From contig JASHSN010000536.1 of assembly GCA_030038695.1 (NCBI GenBank), forward strand, positions 1 through 28,055: a stretch of 28,055 nucleotides of DNA, given 5' to 3'. This document shows, one piece after another, positions 1 through 6,871 of this stretch (its first letter is position 1; each line of letters starts with the position of its first letter). This stretch comes from Nitrososphaeraceae archaeon. GTDB taxonomy: Archaea > Thermoproteota > Nitrososphaeria > Nitrososphaerales > Nitrososphaeraceae. Below the pieces are notes generated by a model. The model ran no database searches and was not told the DNA's origin. It saw only the letters and a list, made by a program, of their open reading frames with translations. Position numbers and translations under genes: made by a program.

Positions 1-212
1 ATGCTGAATATGGCAAGTAATACAATAGAAATAATTCTTATGAGAATACGTGCCATGTGGTGTGAGATTAAGTGTTACTAGTAAAGCTAGATATTTCTGT
101 ATTCCTTTTCAGGATGTTTGAAGCTCCGATCTGGTTATGTCCTGTTTCAGTAGCAACCCGTGTAGTTTAAAAAATTCTTGTTTCCACGCCTTGTTGCTCT
201 AGGCATAGTGTT
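1..212. other. Left-edge region, no convincing gene
   Basis: The first 81 bases read as a 26-codon frame starting with ATG at base 1 and ending in TAG. Its upstream context is outside the window, so it could be the tail of another gene. The rest is AT-rich and shows only the hairpin listed separately. I see no tRNA or conserved RNA here. Confidence 0.4.
169..204 (-). terminator. Possible terminator of the two-TM protein gene
   Basis: Read on the minus strand just after the stop of the membrane protein gene, GCCT (204-201) can pair with AGGC (191-188) across a 9-nt loop. A run of six T follows at 174-169. Archaeal termination depends mainly on U-tracts, so the T-run matters more than the short stem. 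Confidence 0.3.
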
Positions 213-710
213 TTACTCTGTCTTTTGCATTTTTATCTTTGAATTCCCGTCCAGGTGAGATTGACTCTTGTCTATTCCCGCATATGGCATCCCACCTTGC
301 TTCATTATATTTAAGAGATATTTTCGCATGTGCTGCTTTTCTTCCTCAGTCACCTTTCCATCTATCAGATCAATTAGAAATAGGTTTATTGTTGCTCCGA
401 TTTGATTCTGGTTGAACATAGCTTCTGCTTCAACACTGAATTGATTTTTCCTATGCCAGTATCCAATTATCATACCGAGGGGGAGGTATATTGCCACAAA
501 AAGCAATCCGAAGATCCAGATATTGATATGTAGTGAGTGGATAGCGGGTACCCTCTGAAGCAGAAGTTGGTATTGAATTGTTACAAAATTGGCAAATGTC
601 ATGAGAAAAATTAGATAAATGGTATGACCGTTTCTGAAATCAAGCCATCGTCTTCTAACCCAGTTATGACTTCTAAAGTTAAATAATTTTGGTACAGATA
701 GATTCTTCAT
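213..710 (-). CDS. Small two-TM membrane protein, function unknown
   Basis: Two hydrophobic segments are visible: TM1 in the stretch HTIYLIFLMTFANFVTI and TM2 in INIWIFGLLFVAIYLPLGMI. A basic segment (WVRRRWLDFR) precedes TM1, and TM2 is followed by a soluble tail rich in Lys and Glu. The frame is open to an ATG at 731. I prefer the second ATG at 710 (MKNLSVPK), because a strong TATA box at 736-745 (minus strand) predicts transcription starting near 715, downstream of the first ATG; this gives 165 aa. The upstream region is shared with a divergent promoter for the frame at 792. I do not recognise the family. A small envelope protein fits the topology, but no function can be assigned. Confidence 0.7.
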   Translation of the reverse strand: MKNLSVPKLFNFRSHNWVRRRWLDFRNGHTIYLIFLMTFANFVTIQYQLLLQRVPAIHSLHINIWIFGLLFVAIYLPLGMIIGYWHRKNQFSVEAEAMFNQNQIGATINLFLIDLIDGKVTEEEKQHMRKYLLNIMKQGGMPYAGIDKSQSHLDGNSKIKMQKTE

Positions 711-735
711 TGGGATACCGTATGATGTCATAATC

Positions 736-745
736 GTATATATAA
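736..745 (-). promoter_or_regulatory. TATA box for the two-TM protein gene
   Basis: On the minus strand the bases read TTATATATAC. The centre lies about 26-30 nt upstream of the ATG at 710, as expected for a leaderless archaeal transcript. This box decides the start codon of the gene. Confidence 0.55.
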
Positions 746-761
746 CTCATTTACACGTGTT

Positions 762-770
762 TGTATAAAC
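762..770 (+). promoter_or_regulatory. TATA box ahead of the 62-codon frame
   Basis: TGTATAAAC is centred 26 nt upstream of the ATG at 792. It lies back to back with the minus-strand TATA box at 736-745, forming a compact divergent promoter. Confidence 0.45.
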
Positions 771-791
771 CGGCTCTTGCTAAATTAAATC

Positions 792-980
792 ATGATAGAT
801 GCAAGTCAAATAAGAAATAAATCATATTTGATAACAGTGGATCATAAGTCAATTTCCCTTGATGAGACTGTTATTATCACTTTCTATAACTTTCGTCGGA
901 AGACCTGTGTGTTTTGTACAGATAGTGTGTATTATTCGTCTACTAGCTTTCGTACACACATCAAAAATTGGACGGTGTAA
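792..980 (+). CDS. Possible small protein (62 aa), unknown
   Basis: This short frame is supported mainly by its promoter: a TATA-like box is centred 26 nt before the ATG, the spacing seen at many firm genes in this window. The product has a CVFC pair (residues 39-42), no membrane segment and no recognised motif. Composition is unremarkable and no homolog is recognised. It could be chance, since the region between the membrane protein gene and eL13 is otherwise empty. Confidence 0.4.
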   Translation: MIDASQIRNKSYLITVDHKSISLDETVIITFYNFRRKTCVFCTDSVYYSSTSFRTHIKNWTV

Positions 981-1004
981 GTTCACATAAATTCCACTTA
1001 CATA

Positions 1005-1014
1005 TTATATAAAG
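1005..1014 (+). promoter_or_regulatory. TATA box of the eL13 transcript
   Basis: TTATATAAAG is centred near 1009. This predicts a transcription start near 1035, directly at the ATG of the 11-codon leader frame at 1036 and about 33 nt upstream of the eL13 start codon. Confidence 0.55.
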
Positions 1015-1035
1015 TTACCGTGAAAACTATTTTAA

Positions 1036-1071
1036 ATGAATATCCAATTCAATGCATATAGGAAAGTATGA
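1036..1071 (+). CDS. Putative 11-codon leader ORF overlapping eL13
   Basis: ATG at 1036 opens a frame reading MNIQFNAYRKV and ending in TGA at 1069-1071. That TGA overlaps the eL13 ATG at 1068-1070 (ATGA). The TATA box at 1005-1014 would place the mRNA 5' end at this ATG, making the leader frame leaderless and eL13 translationally coupled to it. Alternatively these codons are a displaced N-terminus of eL13 after an indel, or the frame is chance. I see no conserved leader-peptide motif. Confidence 0.3.
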   Translation: MNIQFNAYRKV

Positions 1072-1316
1072 AAAAACAAGAACCGATTATTAAACATTGG
1101 GATAGAGCCATAGAACTAGTTAGAGCAGGACGAGGTTACTCCGTGGCCGAGTTGGATGAAGTTGGACTGCGTGACATCAGGTTTGCAAGGAATCATGGCA
1201 TACGAGTTGATCCATTGAGAAGGACTAACTATCGCGAGAACGTCCAGCAATTAGAAGTAATCGCAAAGACAATTATCGACTCAGGAAAACCTAAAACTAA
1301 AAAGGGTGGTAATTAA
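1068..1316 (+). CDS. rpl13e: Large-subunit ribosomal protein eL13 (L13e)
   Basis: The 82-aa product matches the short archaeal L13e family. It has the GRGYSVAELDEVGL segment (residues 21-34) followed by DIRFARNHGIRVDPLRRT (36-53) and a basic C-terminus. It is a structural component of the 50S subunit. The start is the ATG at 1068; a weak purine stretch (GGAAAG) lies just before it, and the transcript probably begins at 1035. Two oddities are reported under findings: the start codon overlaps the stop of an 11-codon leader frame, and the stop TAA (1314-1316) is followed in the same frame by 22 more codons of Lys/Arg-rich sequence ending at TGA 1383-1385. No other ribosomal gene is adjacent. Confidence 0.85.
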   Translation: MKKQEPIIKHWDRAIELVRAGRGYSVAELDEVGLRDIRFARNHGIRVDPLRRTNYRENVQQLEVIAKTIIDSGKPKTKKGGN

Positions 1317-1488
1317 AAAAGACCGACATCAAAAAAAAGCATATCCAACACTAAGAATAGAAAACCCGCAAAGACTTCGAAATGACTAGACCAACCTATG
1401 GTACTAGACGTAACACTGCGACGAATAATTAAAAATATCTGGATATTCGCGACATTATTATAATGCTAGAATACTAACATTAGCAACA

Positions 1489-1950
1489 ATGCGTTTAAGG
1501 TATTGGAGAATAGATGCTCCTGAACTTGCAGAGGCAAATTATCCAGTTGAAAAAGTTAATCACTGGGAAATAAAATGCATGCAAGGCGAATATCAGCACT
1601 TCGGCATTTTTTGGTATAGATACGGTACGCCCTACGACAAAGAACCTGTTCATGGACTCTGCTTCTATTACAACGAAATTCCTCAAGAGACGGTACAAAC
1701 TATTATAGATTTATTACAGTCTAAATTTGGTGGAAAAGTCCTTCACAGAAAAACGAGGGTCTTTCTACAAGGATCAAAGGAGTTTTCAGACCCAAAATCT
1801 ATTCGAATTCTGGCAGACGAAATAAGTCTAAAATTTAATGCACCCGCAGAGATAACCATTGAATTTGAGAAGATTACCAAAGACGAACAGGATCAAAATG
1901 CTTTTAACTTGCCATCAAATAAGGCGCTCCTCATCCCAGGATCAGATTAA
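1489..1950 (+). CDS. Conserved-looking protein of unknown function (153 aa)
   Basis: This is a soluble, acidic-to-neutral protein with aromatic-rich strands in its first half (RLRYWRID, FGIFWYRYG, HGLCFYYNE), a helix-like stretch near residues 63-77 and more strand-like segments afterwards. This suggests a mixed alpha/beta fold. It has no signal peptide, membrane segment or catalytic motif that I recognise. The ATG at 1489 is supported by a TATA-like TTATTATAAT near 1455-1465, about 26-28 nt upstream, so the mRNA is probably leaderless. It lies between eL13 and a pentapeptide-repeat gene on the same strand, each with its own promoter-like box. Neither neighbour suggests a role. Confidence 0.75.
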   Translation: MRLRYWRIDAPELAEANYPVEKVNHWEIKCMQGEYQHFGIFWYRYGTPYDKEPVHGLCFYYNEIPQETVQTIIDLLQSKFGGKVLHRKTRVFLQGSKEFSDPKSIRILADEISLKFNAPAEITIEFEKITKDEQDQNAFNLPSNKALLIPGSD

Positions 1951-2017
1951 TTGATGATTTCATATAGCCATAAGATTGCCAGAAAAATATTTTCTAAATG
2001 AATGAGTAAATAATCTT

Positions 2018-2530
2018 ATGTCTAAGCCAAGCCCGGAAGAAGCAGTGAGATTACTAACTATTAGTAACATTGTTGAGTTTAATAGATGGAGAATGAAGAA
2101 TTTCAATGCGAAGCTAGTTATTGATGGAATAGACCTCTCAGGTAAAGATGTTTCGACAGCATATCTTAATGGCGTCTCATGTATTGGTGCTAAGTTCACC
2201 CACTGCAATTTGTCAAAAGTCAATCTAGTACAAGCCGACCTTAGCAACGTTAATTTTGAAGGGGCAAATCTCACCGATGGAGTATTGATGTATGCTGAAA
2301 TGAAGGAGTGTAATCTCCTTGATTCCAATTTGACTAGGACAAACCTAATGTGGGCAAATCTAGAAAACTCCAATATGTCAGGATGCATATTATCTAAGAC
2401 AATATTGGTTTATGCTAATTTGAAGAATGCAAGGCTTGATAATGTAGACCAAAATGGAGCATATTTAAAATACGCAAAGCTCAATGGAACGACCTGGCAT
2501 GTAGAACAAGCAGCTACAGGAAGGCACTGA
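2018..2530 (+). CDS. Pentapeptide-repeat protein
   Basis: From about residue 36 to 155 the protein is built of five-residue units with a central Leu or Asn and a preceding Ala/Asn/Cys, for example NLSKV, NLVQA, DLSNV, NFEGA, NLTDG, NLLDS, NLTRT, NLMWA and NLENS. Such repeats fold as a right-handed quadrilateral beta-helix. About 20-24 repeats fit, or five to six coils. The N-terminal 35 residues (EEAVRLLTISNIVEFNRWR) form a helical cap also seen in other family members. No signal peptide is present, so it is probably cytoplasmic. Known members include DNA-gyrase protectors of the MfpA/Qnr type, but most have no assigned role and none is proposed here. Confidence 0.85.
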   Translation: MSKPSPEEAVRLLTISNIVEFNRWRMKNFNAKLVIDGIDLSGKDVSTAYLNGVSCIGAKFTHCNLSKVNLVQADLSNVNFEGANLTDGVLMYAEMKECNLLDSNLTRTNLMWANLENSNMSGCILSKTILVYANLKNARLDNVDQNGAYLKYAKLNGTTWHVEQAATGRH

Positions 2531-2579
2531 AAAAGTGCACAATTAACCAGCAGCTCAGGTGATTATAATTGTTGACTCG

Positions 2580-2596
2580 GATATATATACAAAAAG
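2580..2596 (+). promoter_or_regulatory. Strong orphan TATA promoter
   Basis: GATATATATACAAAAAG here is identical over 17 nt to the promoter of the RSH-like HD gene at 15852-15868. No gene with a usable start codon lies about 26 nt downstream on this strand; the next annotated gene runs the other way. The box therefore points to a non-coding or very short transcript beginning near 2611. Confidence 0.45.
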
Positions 2597-2610
2597 AAAC
2601 AAGAAAGTGT

Positions 2611-2680
2611 AACCCATTTAGATAAACAAAATTCTGTCTGTGTAAAGGGAACAAAGTGAACGAAAAGCGTTCCTTTGGCT
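2611..2680 (+). ncRNA. Candidate small RNA downstream of the orphan promoter
   Basis: The predicted transcript contains a hairpin in which AAAGG-AAC (2644-2652, one bulged G) pairs with GTTCCTTT (2669-2676). A competing hairpin uses GAACG (2658-2662) with CGTTC (2668-2672). Both use the same 3' arm, so the two structures exclude each other. No box C/D, H/ACA or other family motif was found. The evidence is promoter plus fold only. Confidence 0.25.
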
Positions 2681-2770
2681 TTAAAAGTATTCAAGCAAAC
2701 ACATCAACAGTGACAGGCTAGAATATTAAGGGCTCGTGGTTTCAATTTTATGCAAGTTGTTGTAAAATGT

Positions 2771-3847
2771 TCAAACAAATTGTTCCTGTGAAGGCATTTG
2801 TTGACTAATCATTTTACGTAAGCCTCTCATGTAGTTTTGAGCGAATGTAGTTATGGGTTGTGATGAATACCATATGCATCCAAGTACCTGACAGTCATGA
2901 CATGATCGCGCTATATCCCATTGTGGAGCATTCCAAATTTCCTCTACACTGTGTTCAAGCAAATTGTAAGTATTATCAGGCTTATTAAATTTCCAGCAAG
3001 GGACCATAACTGTGCCATTGCCATTAACAAAAATGCTCTTCCACACGCCACATTCATCAAATATTCCACGTCCGTGCTCTATTATCTGTTCAAAATACTG
3101 TGCAGGAATCATGATTTGAGGAGAAGTATGAGTTCTCATATATCCCAATATGCTCTCACAGACCTTTACCATGGTTTGTCTATCTGGAAGAAGGGAAAAA
3201 TTAACATCAGATCGGTCCTCAACAAAAGTAAAGGATACTGCATTTGAACCTAATTCCTTAGCTCTGTCAAAATAAGTTTGATTAATGAATTCTTCGGCAT
3301 TGTATTTGGTTATAACGCTATTGAAGTAGTGGGGCACGTTATGTTCAATTAAAAGACCCAGGTTTTCCATTACTCTACGAAATATGTGTGGAGAAACACC
3401 TCGTATCTTACAGTATGGCTCTTCAAACATAGAGTCGATGCTGCATGTAATAAACTGAATATACCTCTTTAGATCGTTAAGATCAATCGTATGCAGAAGA
3501 GAACAATTAGTTATCAAGGTTATGGGTAGTTGTAGCTTGTAAAGATAACGGACTAGCTCCATAAAATCTGGACGGCTTGTCGGTTCGCCACCTTCTATAA
3601 TCGACCAAATGCAATATTTGGAAACCTTGTAGAAAATCTCTTTCCATTCTGCGGTTGAAAGATCGTTTCTCCTTGCAAGCTTGATCTGACCAATCTTATC
3701 AGGGTCGCCAAAAGGACACATGGGACAATAAAAGTTACAGTAGTGTGTTAGGCTAAAAACAGCAATTAACGGACGTCTCCTCCCTATAATCCTGTTCCCT
3801 GACCACTTTCCCAATAGCTTGATCGTTCTGATAGTGTCGACGACCAT
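2771..3847 (-). CDS. Radical SAM enzyme with SPASM/twitch-like C-terminus
   Basis: The radical SAM cluster motif CxxxCxxC is at Cys37, Cys41 and Cys44 (HYCNFYCPMCPFG), binding the [4Fe-4S] cluster that cleaves S-adenosylmethionine. The SAM-binding GGEP follows at 86-89. Residues 20-240 fit the partial TIM barrel. Five further cysteines near the C-terminus (266, 284, 316, 319, 324) resemble the auxiliary-cluster ligands of SPASM/twitch proteins such as peptide-modifying, MoaA-like and HpnH-like enzymes. The substrate is unknown. The gene stands alone and diverges from a 51-aa zinc-finger gene whose ATG is 128 bp away. The start at 3847 has an AT-rich TTAATA box about 26 nt upstream. Modification of a peptide, cofactor or lipid are all possible. 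Confidence 0.85.
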   Translation of the reverse strand: MVVDTIRTIKLLGKWSGNRIIGRRRPLIAVFSLTHYCNFYCPMCPFGDPDKIGQIKLARRNDLSTAEWKEIFYKVSKYCIWSIIEGGEPTSRPDFMELVRYLYKLQLPITLITNCSLLHTIDLNDLKRYIQFITCSIDSMFEEPYCKIRGVSPHIFRRVMENLGLLIEHNVPHYFNSVITKYNAEEFINQTYFDRAKELGSNAVSFTFVEDRSDVNFSLLPDRQTMVKVCESILGYMRTHTSPQIMIPAQYFEQIIEHGRGIFDECGVWKSIFVNGNGTVMVPCWKFNKPDNTYNLLEHSVEEIWNAPQWDIARSCHDCQVLGCIWYSSQPITTFAQNYMRGLRKMISQQMPSQEQFV

Positions 3848-3946
3848 CTAGACAGGTGATAAAAGCCATGTCTATTAAGCATTTATGCGAAACATAGTTG
3901 GATTTAAGTTTGATGTAACCTGGACCCCCCCTCCACCGCAAAGTTT

Positions 3947-3956
3947 GCATATAATT
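3947..3956 (+). promoter_or_regulatory. TATA box deciding the start of the zinc-finger gene
   Basis: GCATATAATT is centred about 3951, 24-26 nt upstream of the ATG at 3975. It excludes the in-frame ATG at 3885, which would lie upstream of the transcription start. Confidence 0.5.
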
Positions 3957-3974
3957 GCACAAAAGGTAAATAGA

Positions 3975-4130
3975 ATGTCTAACATAGATATGTCTGTTTA
4001 CAATCCTCTCTCCGAACGGATGCTTTTTGATATGTGTAAGGTTTGTGGGCATCCTTTCGCAACACCACAGTCCCTCGCAGCACACGTAGATTCAGAACAT
4101 CCAGAGGCAGAACAACCAGAGACATTTTAG
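3975..4130 (+). CDS. Single C2H2 zinc-finger protein (51 aa)
   Basis: One classical C2H2 finger is visible: CKVCGHPFATPQSLAAHVDSEH, with the Cys pair spaced C-x2-C, the hydrophobic F and L core positions, and the His pair spaced H-x4-H. It fills the second half of the protein and is followed by an acidic tail. The frame extends upstream to 3885, but the TATA box at 3947-3956 supports the ATG at 3975 as a leaderless start. Small single-finger proteins of this type are known in thaumarchaea and other archaea, usually of unknown role; nucleic-acid or protein binding is likely. The divergent neighbour is the radical SAM enzyme. Confidence 0.75.
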   Translation: MSNIDMSVYNPLSERMLFDMCKVCGHPFATPQSLAAHVDSEHPEAEQPETF

Positions 4131-4656
4131 CATAGTAAGTGCATAGAATATTAGATTGACGGAACCAATCAAAATCGTTGTGATGAGACTCGGGCTTGTT
4201 CCGATATCACAGTATCTTGATTTTATGTTATTATGATAAGCTAACATTCTCAATTATGAGAATGACGCATAGAACATATCTTCAAATTGATTCTCAATTT
4301 AATACAAATATTGATGACCAACCAAGATGCTTTCAAACCTAGATGTAAACCGGTCTGGCCGACTCTAGTATTATATATCAAATGCCTTCTTTTCCAATCG
4401 TTTTTAGATCGTTTTGTCCTTTAATGCTTGGTGCTTGGTGAAGTATTAATACCGTCGTCCGCCTCAAGGGAGGTTTTGCATTCGTCATGCACTCTACCTA
4501 GACTTTGGCAAAGCTCTGCTCTCCAGTATTGTAACACTCATCATTAATGCTAAATGCATCCTGACAATAAAGGTGGCATCTCTGAATTTCAGTCGCATTA
4601 ATTCTAGCCTTATAACTTATAACTTCACAGGCTTTTTGTGACTTGTAAATGCAGTG
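4131..4656. other. 526-bp intergenic region, mostly unexplained
   Basis: It lies between the ends of the zinc-finger gene (+) and the DHPS-like gene (-), so convergent terminators belong here. I see a 7-bp inverted repeat at 4245-4264 and a TATA-like TTATATAT near 4371-4378 on the plus strand with no start codon about 26 nt downstream. There is also a small CCTC/GAGG hairpin near 4462-4473 followed by TTTT. No tRNA or box C/D pair was found. Confidence 0.5.
4245..4264. repeat. Perfect 7-bp inverted repeat
   Basis: CATTCTC and GAGAATG flank a 6-nt AT-only spacer. A related half-site (ATTCTCAATT) recurs about 40 bp downstream near 4290. It could be a dimeric regulator site or a transcript hairpin; no gene start is close enough to decide. 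Confidence 0.45.
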
Positions 4657-5514
4657 TTAACGGAGCAACTCTAACATCATTAGAGTATGACGTGTTTGTT
4701 TAACATCGTGTGTTCTGATGAGATTTGCACCGTTCAATGCGCAGATTAATTCTGTTGCTGCAGATGGAATTAAACGATCTTCTGGTTCCAGCTTAAATAT
4801 ATTTCCGATAAATGATTTCCTCGAAACGCAGACACAAATAGGTTTCAAAAACGTCTTTAGCTTGGAAAGATTTGATATCACTTCGAGATCGCGGATATAC
4901 CAAGGAAGGTCTACCATTTTTGTAAAGAACGGGTTTTTTCCTTTCTCCCTGAAGAAGCCGACTGCTGGATCGATAATTATATTGTTAGTGGCAATAGACG
5001 CAACTTTTGCTATTGATATACTTTCATTGAGAACCTTCATGGTCCCAAAGATTCTCCCCGAAGCAAATCCGTCGTTGCTGCCACCGTAGGCGCCCAGAAT
5101 TACTGGCACTCCTGATCTTGATACCACGTCTGCCATCTTCTTATCGTATTTTAAGCCTGAAATATCGTTGATAGCATCAGCACCGACCTTGATCGCCTCT
5201 TTGGCCACCTCAGCTCTGGGCGTATCCGCAGAGATAGGCAAACTACAATTGCTCTTTAGAATATCTATCGCATTCCTAATTCTTTTGGTCTCCTGTTCAA
5301 CGGAGATGAGTGAGTTTAGATATGGCGCGGTAGACATCGCACCGACATCTATGATATCAGCGCCTGTTTCTTGCATAGCCTTAGACCTCTTACCTATCTC
5401 ATTTACGTTAGTTTCCACAGATTTTTTGTAAAATGATTCTGGGCTGACATTGATCACTCCCATTATCCTAGCTGGAAGCCCGCCCTCAATCCTTACCTTC
5501 CCGATATAGGTCAA
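4657..5514 (-). CDS. Dihydropteroate synthase-like protein, pterin-binding
   Basis: This TIM-barrel protein of the DHPS family has IMGVINVSPESFYK (residues 17-30), ADIIDVGAMSTAPY (52-65), SADTPRAEVAKEA (95-107), INDISG (115-120), IDPAVGF (181-187) and VSRKSFIG (230-237, with the pterin-contacting Lys). DHPS joins a pterin pyrophosphate to an arylamine. Bacterial loop 2 reads GGESTRPG; here it reads VGAMSTAPY. This divergent form, as in archaeal homologs, fits an arylamine other than plain p-aminobenzoate, such as the ribosylated one of tetrahydromethanopterin-type cofactors. That substrate is inference. The start is TTG at 5514, chosen because a TATA-like box at 5541-5550 places transcription near 5519. 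Dph2 lies 74 bp upstream on the same strand. Confidence 0.8.
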   Translation of the reverse strand: MTYIGKVRIEGGLPARIMGVINVSPESFYKKSVETNVNEIGKRSKAMQETGADIIDVGAMSTAPYLNSLISVEQETKRIRNAIDILKSNCSLPISADTPRAEVAKEAIKVGADAINDISGLKYDKKMADVVSRSGVPVILGAYGGSNDGFASGRIFGTMKVLNESISIAKVASIATNNIIIDPAVGFFREKGKNPFFTKMVDLPWYIRDLEVISNLSKLKTFLKPICVCVSRKSFIGNIFKLEPEDRLIPSAATELICALNGANLIRTHDVKQTRHTLMMLELLR

Positions 5515-5588
5515 TTGTAAGCTGAAACAAAAACTTGAACAATATAATATTCATACTATACAAACTACTAGTTAACATGGTGTTCATG

Positions 5589-6590
5589 CTAAAGCCAGTG
5601 ATGAATTTTTAGCATATCCTCGATTGGTTCATTTTTAATAAGTTTTATCAACGCGAATGCTTGTGGTACTGACAGCATAGGTTTGGAAAAATGATCATCT
5701 ATAGCAATTCTTGGACAAGCTACTTCCACAAAAGCGTCAATTCCTTTAAAAACTTGAACGTGTTTATCAGTGATATTTGTCATTGCAATTAATTGAACTC
5801 TTTTTCCTAGCTGTTCGAATATCTTCTTAAGTTTGAGTGCCTGAATTTTGGCAAATTGTCCTTCTTTCAGTCCGATTATAATGCCAATGCTTTTTGCATC
5901 CAATGATTTATAGATCGATAATATAGCTTTCTTCTTAAACGTCTGGGCTATATCGTTAACTTGAGAATATTCGTCAAGATAAGGATCTAGCATATAAGTG
6001 GGTTTTTCGGTAGACATTGCAACACTTACTGAATGAAATCTGCTCTGGCCAAGGAAAATGTATGCATCGACTATATTATGGATATCAAAAGCTGGATAAA
6101 ATTCACAACCAAAAACTTGGCCGTCGTTAAGTTGTCCCTTCCCTTTACCGATCACCACCCTATAACCATACTCTTCAAAAATTTCCTTGACTTTACCGAT
6201 CTGATTGAGATGCTGACTGTCTGTCAACAACGATAGAGTTTTGTAATATTTGTTTATCGATGAAGCACACTTTCTTGCAACCCCATCGAAGCTTACGTCA
6301 TCATAAGCATTAATCATTATTACTCTTTCGCCAAATGCCTCAATTGCGATAGTATGTCCTATGTGGAATAAAATCTCAGCACCAAGCATGTCAGCCGCCT
6401 GGGTGTTGAGATCGCATGACCCCCAGCAAGTATCTCCTATTATGTATGCTGGAATCCCAAACTTTTCGCTAATGTAGTCGGCACTAGCTTGCATTTTGGT
6501 GATAAGTCCTTCGGGTCCATTAAGGGCTACAGAACGCGGTTTTCGTGCACATATTACTTCATACATCCTTTGTTCGTCTATTACCATCAT
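5589..6590 (-). CDS. dph2: 2-(3-amino-3-carboxypropyl)histidine synthase (diphthamide synthesis)
   Basis: Dph2 carries out the first step of diphthamide synthesis on the conserved His of translation factor aEF2. It is a noncanonical radical enzyme that cleaves SAM to a 3-amino-3-carboxypropyl radical using a [4Fe-4S] cluster. The three cluster cysteines, one per domain, are Cys59 (GDTCWGSCD), Cys162 (FGCEFYP) and Cys292 (EVACPRIAIDD). Their spacing matches the archaeal homodimeric enzyme. The length of 333 aa is normal. The start is ATG at 6590 or 6587; an A-rich box near 6608-6616 lies about 26 nt upstream. It is followed on the same strand by the DHPS-like gene, but each has its own promoter-like box. 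Confidence 0.93.
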   Translation of the reverse strand: MMVIDEQRMYEVICARKPRSVALNGPEGLITKMQASADYISEKFGIPAYIIGDTCWGSCDLNTQAADMLGAEILFHIGHTIAIEAFGERVIMINAYDDVSFDGVARKCASSINKYYKTLSLLTDSQHLNQIGKVKEIFEEYGYRVVIGKGKGQLNDGQVFGCEFYPAFDIHNIVDAYIFLGQSRFHSVSVAMSTEKPTYMLDPYLDEYSQVNDIAQTFKKKAILSIYKSLDAKSIGIIIGLKEGQFAKIQALKLKKIFEQLGKRVQLIAMTNITDKHVQVFKGIDAFVEVACPRIAIDDHFSKPMLSVPQAFALIKLIKNEPIEDMLKIHHWL

Positions 6591-6871
6591 TTTTGTTCAT
6601 CGACCTTTTTTACTACCTTGGCAAAATTCAAGGGGCGATAAGGCCACATTTTAAGGCTTTGATGCAAAATCGTCATGAAGAAACGTTAGCCTCGAGTATC
6701 GGTTTTCGCATCTCCATCCAACCTGAGTGAGAACGAGGAGGGATTATTTTTAAACTGGAACTTCATTTAGGTATTTGGGGTATATTAGCGCCCAGAAGCT
6801 GGATTTAGCAAAGGTAAGTTAATCCATCAACAATTGCAATAAGCCTGGGTGGTTCGTTGCCTACAGATTAC

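Noticed and set aside
3753..4085. Minus-strand 110-codon frame across the radical SAM start and the zinc-finger gene
   Set aside because: It overlaps two supported genes in other frames and lacks any motif.
4180..4225. GTGATGA resembling a box C of a C/D RNA
   Set aside because: No CTGA box D or D' at a usable distance on the same strand.
4498..4656. Minus-strand open frame of 52 codons directly after the DHPS stop, containing several cysteines
   Set aside because: No start codon in frame and no family pattern. It could be a decayed extension of DHPS, but DHPS is already full length, so it is not called.
6545..6730. Plus-strand 61-codon frame overlapping the dph2 5' end
   Set aside because: Mostly antisense to dph2 and its promoter, with no motif. 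It is a shadow frame.
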